Below, in pieces: positions 16,293 to 24,585 of a stretch of DNA of 64,000 bases; the first letter of the stretch is position 1, and every line of letters starts with the position of its first letter. Source of the stretch: Sphingobacterium micropteri (GTDB taxonomy: Bacteria > Bacteroidota > Bacteroidia > Sphingobacteriales > Sphingobacteriaceae); the NCBI RefSeq assembly GCF_014692515.1, contig NZ_JACOIK010000003.1, positions 186,001 through 250,000 of the forward strand. Reading direction: 5' to 3'. A program made the translations under genes and the position numbers. The notes beneath the pieces are model-generated. The model saw only the letters and a program-made list of their open reading frames with translations, was not told where the DNA came from and did not search any database.

Positions 16293-18889
16293 TGAAATGG
16301 ATACTTTTATTGCTTCTGACAAGTAGTCCTTTACTGAATTTATTTGCTAATGAACCGGATTCGGCGTATATTTTTGCCTATTCTACCGGCAAGCAGAATA
16401 ATAAGGCCGGATTGCATTTTGCATGGAGCCGAGACCAAAAGACATGGCATGCCATCGGCCCGGAGTTTGCGTTTGTAAAATCGGATTATGGTGTTTGGGG
16501 TGGGGAAAAACGGATGTTTTCACCAGTGCTGACATTCGGTGCAGATGGCTACTGGCATGCGCTATGGAGCGTCAACGATCAAGACCCGACTTTTGCTTAT
16601 GCGAAATCTCCTGATCTCGTGCGGTGGATACCACAGGAATATCCTATTTTGCATCACCGTGATAACTGCACGGAAGTAGAGATTCAGGGTGATGGAACAG
16701 GAAAACAGTATATTTTATCTTGGATAGGTAACCATACAGGGTCAGAAAAGTTTTTCAGTACGAGCACGACTGATTTTAAGCATTATACGCCTGTGAAAAA
16801 AGCAGATGAGGGTATCCGCATAAATCAAAGAACCCAGGCAAATATTGCTAATCGTACGGAAACCGGAACCATTCACAAAGTATCGTGGAAACTGATCGAC
16901 GGTTTGATTAAACATGTGCAAGTTTCCAAGTACAGAAATGCACAACATGCAGAGTTAATGCGTGACGATCCAACACGTTTTAGGGATCTCCATCCGTTAG
17001 AAGCCAATATTACGGTTCAGGCCAACGAATCCAAGGCGATCAGCGATAAGCTGATCGGGATTTTCTTTGAAGATATCAATTACGCGGCAGATGGTGGGAT
17101 CTATGCCGAGCTCGTGCAGAATAGAGGTTTTGAGTACCAACCGACGGATAGAAAAAATGACCCGAATTGGCACAGTAAGACCGCTTGGAAAACAACAAAT
17201 AATGACGTTTCCTTTGCGATCGAAACCGCATCGCCTATCCATGAAAATAATAAGCACTATGCCGTCTTGACAGTGAACAAGGTTGGTGCTGGATTGCAGA
17301 ATGAGGGCTTTGATGGGATTTCTTTAAAAGCGAATGCAAAATACGACTTTTCGGTCTTCGCCAAAGCGATCGATGGAAAGGACGCCCGTTTGAAAATACG
17401 CCTGCTAGATGAACACGGTACAGTATATGGCGAAACAACAACTGGTGCGTTAACTGAAAATTGGAAGAAACATGAAGCCGTGTTGGTTTCGAAAGGAGAT
17501 GTCTCCAACGGAAGACTGGAAATAATCCCGCAAGCAGAAGGGAAGATTGCCTTAGATATGGTTTCCTTATTTCCCCAGGAGACGTTTAACGGACGTAAGA
17601 ATGGCTTACGTCGGGACTTAGCCCAAGTATTGGCGGATATCAAACCTCGCTTTGTGCGTTTTCCGGGCGGGTGTGTTGCACACGGACAGGGTATAGAAAA
17701 TATCTACCACTGGAAAAATACGATCGGGCCATTGGAAGCTCGTAAACCACAGCGCAACCTTTGGGGCTACCATCAGTCGATGGGATTAGGCTATTACGAA
17801 TATTTCCAGTTCTGTGCGGATATCGGTGCTGCGCCTATGCCTATCGTAGCGGCTGGAGTTCCTTGTCAAAATTCGGAAAAATGTGATCATCCGATCGGAG
17901 GGCAACAGGGGGGAATTCCATTGGAAGATATGGGCGCGTACGTCCAAGATATCTTGGATTTGATTGAATGGGCAAATGGCGATCCTAAAACAAACAAATG
18001 GGCCAAGATGCGCGCGGATGCCGGACATCCTGAACCTTTTAACTTGAAGTATATCGGTGTCGGAAACGAAGACTTGATATCGGAAGTATTTATAGAGCGC
18101 TTCCAAATGATTTTTGACACCATCAAGGAGAAATATCCGGATATCGTTGTGATCGGTACCAGTGGGCCGTGGTCGGAAGGTTCAGACTATGAACGTGGAT
18201 GGGAAGTCGCTACGGACCTGGGTGTACCGATGATTGATGAACATTACTACCAGACTCCTGGATGGTATATCCACAATCAGGATTTTTATGATCGCTATGA
18301 TCGCAGCAAAGCAAAAGTGTATGTGGGAGAATACGCAGCCCATTTACCTAACCGTGCGACCAATATAGAAACAGCATTGACGGAGGCCTTGCACCTGATC
18401 AATATCGAACGGAATGCCGATATGGTGAGCATGACCAGTTATGCACCTTTGTTGGCCAAAGAAAAACGTACACAGTGGAGCCCGGATCTGATTTACTTCA
18501 ATAACGACGAGATCAAACCAACGGTAGGGTATTATGTGCAAAAACTATTCGGTGTACACGCTGGAAACGAATATTTTGCCAATCAAATCGAACTAAATCA
18601 CGCGGATGAAGCTGTCAGAAAACGTGTTGCCTGTTCGGTCGTAAAAGATGGGGAGAGTGGTGATATCATCATCCGCTTGGCGAATTTATTACCTGTAGGC
18701 GTAAGTAGTAAAGTGACTTTGGACGGCTTGTTAACGGAAACTGCCAAGGCAACAAAAATGGTATTGAGCGGCCAACCCGATGACGATAAAGCACAGCCTG
18801 TGACAGCGGAGATTACGGTGGAGAAAGATTGGGCTTACGAGATTCCTCCGTATTCTTTTTCGGTGATCAGGGTGTCTAATCCTAAATAG
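16292..18889 (+). CDS. GH51 alpha-L-arabinofuranosidase with N-terminal GH43-like partial propeller
   Basis: At 865 residues this is about 210 longer than the preceding GH51. After a signal peptide (about 1-20), residues 24-235 resemble part of a five-bladed GH43-type propeller (YIFAYSTGKQNNKAGLHFAW, PDLVRWIPQEYPI), related to the GH43 proteins at 36.5 and 39.6 kb. The Asp-bearing IRDPH motif of those proteins is replaced by FSPVLTFGADG, and there is room for only about half a propeller. It is therefore probably a binding or structural module. Residues 240-865 are a complete GH51 (GIFFEDINYAADGGIYAELV) with acid/base E593 in GVGNEDLIS and nucleophile E680 in YVGEYAAH. The start overlaps the preceding stop by one base. 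Confidence 0.92.
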   Translation: MKWILLLLLTSSPLLNLFANEPDSAYIFAYSTGKQNNKAGLHFAWSRDQKTWHAIGPEFAFVKSDYGVWGGEKRMFSPVLTFGADGYWHALWSVNDQDPTFAYAKSPDLVRWIPQEYPILHHRDNCTEVEIQGDGTGKQYILSWIGNHTGSEKFFSTSTTDFKHYTPVKKADEGIRINQRTQANIANRTETGTIHKVSWKLIDGLIKHVQVSKYRNAQHAELMRDDPTRFRDLHPLEANITVQANESKAISDKLIGIFFEDINYAADGGIYAELVQNRGFEYQPTDRKNDPNWHSKTAWKTTNNDVSFAIETASPIHENNKHYAVLTVNKVGAGLQNEGFDGISLKANAKYDFSVFAKAIDGKDARLKIRLLDEHGTVYGETTTGALTENWKKHEAVLVSKGDVSNGRLEIIPQAEGKIALDMVSLFPQETFNGRKNGLRRDLAQVLADIKPRFVRFPGGCVAHGQGIENIYHWKNTIGPLEARKPQRNLWGYHQSMGLGYYEYFQFCADIGAAPMPIVAAGVPCQNSEKCDHPIGGQQGGIPLEDMGAYVQDILDLIEWANGDPKTNKWAKMRADAGHPEPFNLKYIGVGNEDLISEVFIERFQMIFDTIKEKYPDIVVIGTSGPWSEGSDYERGWEVATDLGVPMIDEHYYQTPGWYIHNQDFYDRYDRSKAKVYVGEYAAHLPNRATNIETALTEALHLINIERNADMVSMTSYAPLLAKEKRTQWSPDLIYFNNDEIKPTVGYYVQKLFGVHAGNEYFANQIELNHADEAVRKRVACSVVKDGESGDIIIRLANLLPVGVSSKVTLDGLLTETAKATKMVLSGQPDDDKAQPVTAEITVEKDWAYEIPPYSFSVIRVSNPK

Positions 18890-18891
18890 GA

Positions 18892-18914
18892 GTGAGCGTG
18901 TGTTGCACGCTCAC
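18892..18914. terminator. GC-rich hairpin between convergent GH51 and GH16 genes
   Basis: Perfect nine-base arms, GTGAGCGTG and CACGCTCAC, enclose TGTTG directly after the third GH51 stop. No T tract follows on either strand, so it may stop transcription inefficiently or serve as a 3' end stabiliser. Confidence 0.45.
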
Positions 18915-18957
18915 CTAATTATCCACTTGACACTTTCTGTCCAGTTGGAAGTGTCAT
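18911..18957 (-). pseudogene. Remnant of the 3' end of an FnIII-like gene
   Basis: Read on the minus strand this encodes TSNWTESVKWIIR followed by TGA. The last codons of the intact gene at 34918-35550 encode ASDWTESVKWMIR plus TGA. The 47 bases align without gaps, with about seven differences by eye, and the stop codon is in the same place. Nothing further upstream aligns, because the GH16 gene begins at once. It is a decayed fragment of a gene family present elsewhere in the window. Confidence 0.65.
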
Positions 18958-18972
18958 ACAAATTGTTTGTTT

Positions 18973-19797
18973 TTATTTTTGATATACCCGAACATAATCT
19001 ATTTCATACTTCGCAGGTAGCAGACTTTCATCAATTTCACCACCGTTGATACCTCCCAGCGCTAAGTTCAATAAAATATAGTGCGGTTGCTTGAACGGAT
19101 TGAAGCCACTTCCATCCTCGTTGACAAGTTGCTCCATTTCAACTTTAATCATCAACGAATCGTCGACATACAACGTGATTTCATGCTCATCCCAATCCAT
19201 TCGCCATATATGAAACTCATCTGCCCAAGCTTTCCCACCAAGTTCTTCTACAGACTTTTTACTATCGAACCACTTTGGTTTCCAGCGTTCGTCGGTGCCA
19301 CGGGCAACGTTGGCCAAGATATTGCCTTTGTAGTATTCCATAATATCTATTTCTCCATTCGAAGGCCATTCCTTATCCACCCCCAATGTCCAAAAAGCCG
19401 GCCATAGCCCCGTTCCTACGGGTATTTTTGCCCGTATTTCAAAACGACCATACTGCCAGCTATGTTTACCTCCCGTATTAATAGAAGATGAGGTATATTG
19501 AATATCCTCGCGCGAACGCGCCCAATGTTTGCTTCCTTCCTCGTAGGTCGGGTTAGGTCTTGTTTCCTCTCGAGCTTCAATAATGAGCAGCCCGTCTTTT
19601 ACATAAGCATTGTCTTTCTGATACCATTGAGCTTCCTCATTACGCATAAACCCTTCTTCAAAAACCCAATTATTGGCATTAACCAGTCCATCTTGGTCAA
19701 ATTCATCCGACCATACCAATTGATAAGCCTCGTTGTCCTGAGCACAGCTACTTGCAGTAATTAATGTGGCAGCTACTAAAAAAAATGTGTACTTCAT
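18973..19797 (-). CDS. GH16 endo-beta-glycanase lipoprotein
   Basis: A 274-residue retaining endo-glycanase with a jelly-roll fold. The lipobox ending at C18 (TASSC) makes it a lipoprotein. The catalytic motif GEIDIMEY gives nucleophile E149, D151 and acid/base E154. The segments LVWSDEFDQDG, WQYGRFEIRAKIP and GLWPAFWTLG are typical of the laminarinase-like GH16 subfamily 3, which contains beta-1,3-glucanases and also beta-1,3-galactanases. The frame extends to a GTG at 19836, inside the preceding susD, but the ATG at 19797 gives a proper signal peptide. It is the last gene of the tandem SusC/SusD cluster. Substrate could be laminarin-type glucan or the galactan backbone of arabinogalactan; the neighbours favour the latter. 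Confidence 0.92.
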   Translation of the reverse strand: MKYTFFLVAATLITASSCAQDNEAYQLVWSDEFDQDGLVNANNWVFEEGFMRNEEAQWYQKDNAYVKDGLLIIEAREETRPNPTYEEGSKHWARSREDIQYTSSSINTGGKHSWQYGRFEIRAKIPVGTGLWPAFWTLGVDKEWPSNGEIDIMEYYKGNILANVARGTDERWKPKWFDSKKSVEELGGKAWADEFHIWRMDWDEHEITLYVDDSLMIKVEMEQLVNEDGSGFNPFKQPHYILLNLALGGINGGEIDESLLPAKYEIDYVRVYQK

Positions 19798-19829
19798 GTT
19801 GTTTCTGTTGTTATAATGCAAAATAATAT

Positions 19830-21506
19830 TTACCACCCTGTATTTTGAGAAATTATACCTTCTGATTTGTCTACCTCAACCCTTGGAATGGGGTATAGAT
19901 CCATTTTTCTATCATACACCCGCATTTGTACAGCTTGTGTCGGATATATATAGGTAAAGGATCCGTCTGTGTTCCGATTAATTTGCACACCTCGTATGGA
20001 TTGGCCTAATGCTTGCTCGGCAATCTGCCAACGGCGTACGTCCCAAAACCGATGTTCTTCGAATGCGAGTTCTACTCGACGCTCGTTTTGGATACGCAAA
20101 CGGAATGCTTCTTTTTCCGAAACATTTATTTCAGGCATCTGTACCCCGTTTCTATCCCGAACTTGATTAACGGCCTCTTGAGCAGAAAGCGTAAGTCCCG
20201 CAGGAACAACATCGGGTCCATATACCTCATTGACTGCTTCTGCATAGTTTAACAGCACCTCTGCGTAGCGAAAATATATCCAGTTATGCGTGCTTGTACG
20301 GTTCAAGACCAGATCAAGCCCTTCATCGACGAACTTCTTCATATAATATCCGGTTTCAGTTGTCCTAGGTCGACCACGCCCATCGATTCCCCCCGACCAT
20401 AGCTCCACTGTCCGCCCTTTGTATCCAGATCCATTGACGATGATTGACATCTGCAACCGTGGGTCTCTATTTTCATAAGGTTTCTGCGGATCAAAGTCTG
20501 TATCTTGCTGAATAGACAGCCCATTGACCGTTTCGTAGGCATCAACTAGGTTTTGGGAAGGATTTGTTCCGCCTTGCGCACCATCAAAACCAACTGGGTA
20601 ACTTGCCCTCTCCAAACTGTTCGTAGCAGGATACCTTCTTTCAAAGATAATTTCACTGTTGTCTACAGCCCTAAATAACTCGCCGTAATTCGTGGCCAAT
20701 TGATATTGGTTCAAGGAAATAACCTCGTGTGCTGCTTCCGCAGCAGCTTCCCACTTCGCGGGGTCTGCCGTGGTATTATGCTGCGGACTGGCAGCATACA
20801 GAAGCACACGGGCCTTCAAAGCCAATGCCGCACCCGTAGTCAGCCGGCCCAAATACCTATCGGACTGAAATCCTTTCCAGGTGCTTCGCAAACGCGGTGC
20901 CGCCGCATCTATCTCTTTAGTGATGTAAGAAACACATTCGTCAAAAGTATTACGCGGCAATAAGGGTGCGTCCTGAGGATCCAACACCTCTTCAATAATA
21001 GGTACGCCTCCATATCGCTTGATCAGTTCAAAATAAAAAAACGCACGTAACACCTGGGTTTCGGCACGAAGCCAACCGATGTCGTTTACATCATTGATAT
21101 AGTTATTCCGCCCGGCTTCGGTTATAGTGTCCCGGAAGAGGATTTGGCGATAATCTATCGAGTTCTCCAAAAAAATCGTTGCTTTTCGGATACCTGCATA
21201 ATTACGTCCCCATTGGTCGTCCGGATTGTAAAACTCTCCCCAACTGCCGTTGACAAGGCGTTGTATGTTTGAACCGGGCCACGCATGTACGGCCTCGTCC
21301 GAAGCTGCAGCCAGTAACGCTCCATCGATTCTATCAAATCCCTCTGGAAGTTGCGTATAAACTCCTAGTCCAAAATCCCGCATCGTGCCGACCGAATTAA
21401 ATACCTGCTCTAGCGAGTAATTGGTATCTATCCTCCTGTCCAAAAAGCTTTTTTCACAAGAGACTAATAATCCCGTTGCTATGAGTAATAAAAACAGTCT
21501 TTTCAT
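19830..21506 (-). CDS. SusD-family glycan-binding lipoprotein (second of tandem pair)
   Basis: A 558-residue outer-membrane lipoprotein with C17 after the lipobox LLVSC. Visible family features are the first-helix region NYAGIRKATIFLENSI, LRAFFYFELIKRYGGVPI and ALALKARVLLYAASP, plus the C-terminal ELAFEEHRFWDVRRWQIAEQ segment. The protein ends in IISQNTGW. The frame opens six codons earlier at 21524, but the ATG at 21506 begins the clean signal peptide MKRLFLLLIATG. It follows its SusC partner by about 50 bases and precedes a GH16 gene. It resembles the SusD at 24586 in its C-terminal part, consistent with an old duplication of the pair. Confidence 0.94.
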   Translation of the reverse strand: MKRLFLLLIATGLLVSCEKSFLDRRIDTNYSLEQVFNSVGTMRDFGLGVYTQLPEGFDRIDGALLAAASDEAVHAWPGSNIQRLVNGSWGEFYNPDDQWGRNYAGIRKATIFLENSIDYRQILFRDTITEAGRNNYINDVNDIGWLRAETQVLRAFFYFELIKRYGGVPIIEEVLDPQDAPLLPRNTFDECVSYITKEIDAAAPRLRSTWKGFQSDRYLGRLTTGAALALKARVLLYAASPQHNTTADPAKWEAAAEAAHEVISLNQYQLATNYGELFRAVDNSEIIFERRYPATNSLERASYPVGFDGAQGGTNPSQNLVDAYETVNGLSIQQDTDFDPQKPYENRDPRLQMSIIVNGSGYKGRTVELWSGGIDGRGRPRTTETGYYMKKFVDEGLDLVLNRTSTHNWIYFRYAEVLLNYAEAVNEVYGPDVVPAGLTLSAQEAVNQVRDRNGVQMPEINVSEKEAFRLRIQNERRVELAFEEHRFWDVRRWQIAEQALGQSIRGVQINRNTDGSFTYIYPTQAVQMRVYDRKMDLYPIPRVEVDKSEGIISQNTGW

Positions 21507-21555
21507 ATTATTTACGATAATCATGATCGAAAAATCTTTTTATATTCAAATTTTA

Positions 21556-24555
21556 TTAGAACCTCGCCGTCAGCCCGATATTGTAAGATTTCAGCGGTGG
21601 ATATCCTCCAATATATTCGGGATCAAACCCGTTAATAGGAGCTGATGTCCAAAGATTTACACCATTGACATAGATCCGGAAATCTTTTAGGCGGGCCTGG
21701 TCTTGAAGCCGACCCGGTAATGTATAGCCCAATTCTACATTTCTTAACCGGATAGCCGATCCGCTACGCATCCAAAAAGTAGATGTATTATAATTATTAT
21801 CGTTCGGCAATGTACTCAGCCGTGGATAATCTGCATTTGCAGCATTTTCGACAGTCCAACGGTTCATGGCGATGGACGGAATATTGTTGTCGTTCTGCAA
21901 GGCGAAGAAGTATGTGCCGTTCATAAAAATGCTCCGTTCGCCGATACCATGCAGAAATGCACTGACATCAAAACCTTTGTATGCCGCTCCAATATTAAAG
22001 GTATACGTCAAAGAAGGATTATTACTATGCCCGATAGGTACAAAATCGTTCTCATTGATTAAGCCGTCATTGTTTTGGTCTACATAGCGTATATCTCCCG
22101 GTTGTACGCGAGAAAAGGTAGATACAGGAAGCCCGTTCAATACATTACCAGAAGCATCAAAGTCTCCGGTTTGCCAAAATCCCACTGCCTGCAACCCAAA
22201 TGGCTGGCCAACCTGCTGGCCGGTTTGGTATAGATAACTTTCTGCTCGGACAACTTCATTCATTTCCAATATCTTATTTCTGGTGTAGAATACGCTTCCG
22301 CCGACCTGATAGGTAAGGTCACCAATTTTATCACTAAAGGTCAGTACGGCTTCACCTCCTATGTTCTTTACCTTTCCATAGTTAAAGTAACCTGACGATA
22401 TGCCGACATATCCCGGAACTGTAGCATCTCCCGAGGCGAGGATATCCCAACGGTTTTCATAAAACGCATCCAAAGAGATGTTCAGTTTATGGAAAAGCGT
22501 AGCTTCAACACCTATATTGGTCTGTAACGACTTCTCCCAAGAGATATTTGGGTTTCCGGCAACCCCTTCGACAACTGTTCCGAATCCGTTATAATCCGGT
22601 CCGAAATGGTAACTCCCATCATAATAGTAGTCCTGTCGATAAGCAAAACGTTGCCCTATCAGACGGTCATTTCCAAGTAGGCCAACAGATGCCCGGGCTT
22701 TAAGGAAATTAATCGTCTGGTTATCCTTCAAGAAACTTTCATTGCTCACAATCCAGGCTGTGGACAAGCTGGGGAAAAAACCGAATCTTTTTCCCGGAGG
22801 AAACCTTTCTGAACCACTATACGAAAAGCCGAGCTCCGCGAAGTAGGTATCATTATACCCATAATGAACTCGCCCCATTATATTTTGTGTGGCATAGGGA
22901 ACATTATTTCCACTGGTCTGATACAGATCCTGGTAATACATCACCTGAGCAGATAAGGCATTTAGCCCAAAAGAACGGTCGTAGTGTGCCGAAAACTGCA
23001 AATTTGTCCGGTTCCATTGGTTATTCCCACCTTGGTTCACGGCAAGGTCTGTTCTTGTACCGTGTTGCCGATAGGTATATTCTTCTCCAGCTGTACCGTT
23101 TGTTTTTCCAGTTATTTCATAGACAGCGATATTTCTGGTTTTATCGTAATGCCCTCTATGCCAGTTATTGAAAGCAACCGCTTGACGTAGACTTAGTCCT
23201 TCTGTGATAAAATCCAGCTTTTCGACCAGCTGCAGATTGGCCAACAGGTTACGGTCTGTAGTGGTGTTCAGCCCTCTATCCAGCACAGAGGCCACTGGAT
23301 TATCAAAAAACAGTGCATTTCCTCCCCAACTATTATTCGGGTTGCGCACGGGGTAAGCATTGGCCGGAAAACGCGCCATGTTATTCCACAAGTCACCGCC
23401 ATTGAAATTAGGGAACGCCCGATCTTCCACCCGTCCCCCTAAATCCATGGAGGCTGTGACATATTGGCTCAATTGCATATCCACGTTTGCCCTAAAATTA
23501 TAGCGTTGAAAATCAGCATTTGAATTTTCTATACGCTTGGAGTCGGTATTATCATATAGTCCTTCTGTCCGATTGTATCCAAGCAAGACAAAGTATCTTG
23601 CCGTATTTCCACCGCCTGAAAACGTCAAATTGATATCTCGTTGCGGCGCGCTTTTGCGTAGCACCTCATCATACCAGTTTACATCAGGATATAAATACGG
23701 GTCGCTACCAGTACGATAGGCTTCTAAATCCTGATCTGTATAGCGGGGCGATAGCCCATCGTTTTGGAGAGCTTCGTTATAAAGGCTGGCATAGTCGAAA
23801 GATCCGACAAAGCTAGGCAAGGCAACAGGGCTTTGCCACCCATTCCGTGCGTCGAGCGTAATACGGGTTTTCCCAACTTCTCCACGCTTGGTCGTTACCC
23901 ATAAAGCCCCATTTGCACCCCGTATACCAAACTGCGACAACGCCGCCGCATCCTTTAAGACGGAAACAGACTGTACTTCGTGCACGGACAAATGTTCAAA
24001 AGAGGTTTCCAATCCGTCAACAAAGACTAAGAAACCGTTGTCCTGATAAGTTCCTTGACCTCGGATAAGCATATTAGGGCTATCATATCCGGGTTCGCCA
24101 CTCCCTTGCATGACCGTTAAACCAGGCAATCTCCCGAACAACGTGTTCGCTAGATTAGGCACGAAAGTTTTGTTCATATCGGCCGAACTGACGGATGATA
24201 TCGCCGCCGTGGAGCCTAATGCCTGCTGTTTGGTAAACGCGACGTTAATATCTGCTGTACGGATATCCTGCACCATTTCCAAGGTCATATCACCTTGACC
24301 ACGGTCGATCTTTTCACGGATCGGAAGATATCCTTCCAAACGAAAGACCAATACATCGGTATGTACATCGGTAATGGAGAAACCGCCACTTTCGTCCGTC
24401 TGGGTCACAATTTCATCATTCAAGTCGTAAATATCAACGAAAGCTAGACCATATCCAAACTGATCGACCACCCTTCCCTTAATCAATTCCTGCGCAGAGG
24501 CATCATGCGAAAACAGACATGAGAGCAGCAGGATTGTCATTAATATATGTTTCAT
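21556..24555 (-). CDS. SusC-family TonB-dependent transporter (second of tandem pair)
   Basis: A 999-residue outer-membrane transporter with a signal peptide (about 1-21, ending SHDASAQ) and a CarboxypepD_reg-like domain (about 24-95). The plug contains LFGRLPGLTVMQGSGEPGYD and VLKDAAALSQFGIRGANGAL; a barrel ends in YNIGLTARF. The usual SusC box DEVVVVGFGTQ is replaced by a diverged segment, ADINVAFTKQQALGSTAAIS. That variant is seen in secondary SusC proteins and may change TonB or partner contacts. It lies 30 bases after the first SusD, so both pairs are likely on one transcript. Cargo is unknown; the GH16 neighbours suggest a beta-1,3-linked oligosaccharide. Confidence 0.94.
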   Translation of the reverse strand: MKHILMTILLLSCLFSHDASAQELIKGRVVDQFGYGLAFVDIYDLNDEIVTQTDESGGFSITDVHTDVLVFRLEGYLPIREKIDRGQGDMTLEMVQDIRTADINVAFTKQQALGSTAAISSVSSADMNKTFVPNLANTLFGRLPGLTVMQGSGEPGYDSPNMLIRGQGTYQDNGFLVFVDGLETSFEHLSVHEVQSVSVLKDAAALSQFGIRGANGALWVTTKRGEVGKTRITLDARNGWQSPVALPSFVGSFDYASLYNEALQNDGLSPRYTDQDLEAYRTGSDPYLYPDVNWYDEVLRKSAPQRDINLTFSGGGNTARYFVLLGYNRTEGLYDNTDSKRIENSNADFQRYNFRANVDMQLSQYVTASMDLGGRVEDRAFPNFNGGDLWNNMARFPANAYPVRNPNNSWGGNALFFDNPVASVLDRGLNTTTDRNLLANLQLVEKLDFITEGLSLRQAVAFNNWHRGHYDKTRNIAVYEITGKTNGTAGEEYTYRQHGTRTDLAVNQGGNNQWNRTNLQFSAHYDRSFGLNALSAQVMYYQDLYQTSGNNVPYATQNIMGRVHYGYNDTYFAELGFSYSGSERFPPGKRFGFFPSLSTAWIVSNESFLKDNQTINFLKARASVGLLGNDRLIGQRFAYRQDYYYDGSYHFGPDYNGFGTVVEGVAGNPNISWEKSLQTNIGVEATLFHKLNISLDAFYENRWDILASGDATVPGYVGISSGYFNYGKVKNIGGEAVLTFSDKIGDLTYQVGGSVFYTRNKILEMNEVVRAESYLYQTGQQVGQPFGLQAVGFWQTGDFDASGNVLNGLPVSTFSRVQPGDIRYVDQNNDGLINENDFVPIGHSNNPSLTYTFNIGAAYKGFDVSAFLHGIGERSIFMNGTYFFALQNDNNIPSIAMNRWTVENAANADYPRLSTLPNDNNYNTSTFWMRSGSAIRLRNVELGYTLPGRLQDQARLKDFRIYVNGVNLWTSAPINGFDPEYIGGYPPLKSYNIGLTARF

Positions 24556-24585
24556 ATTCTTTTCTTTTTTACTTAGGCGGGAAGT

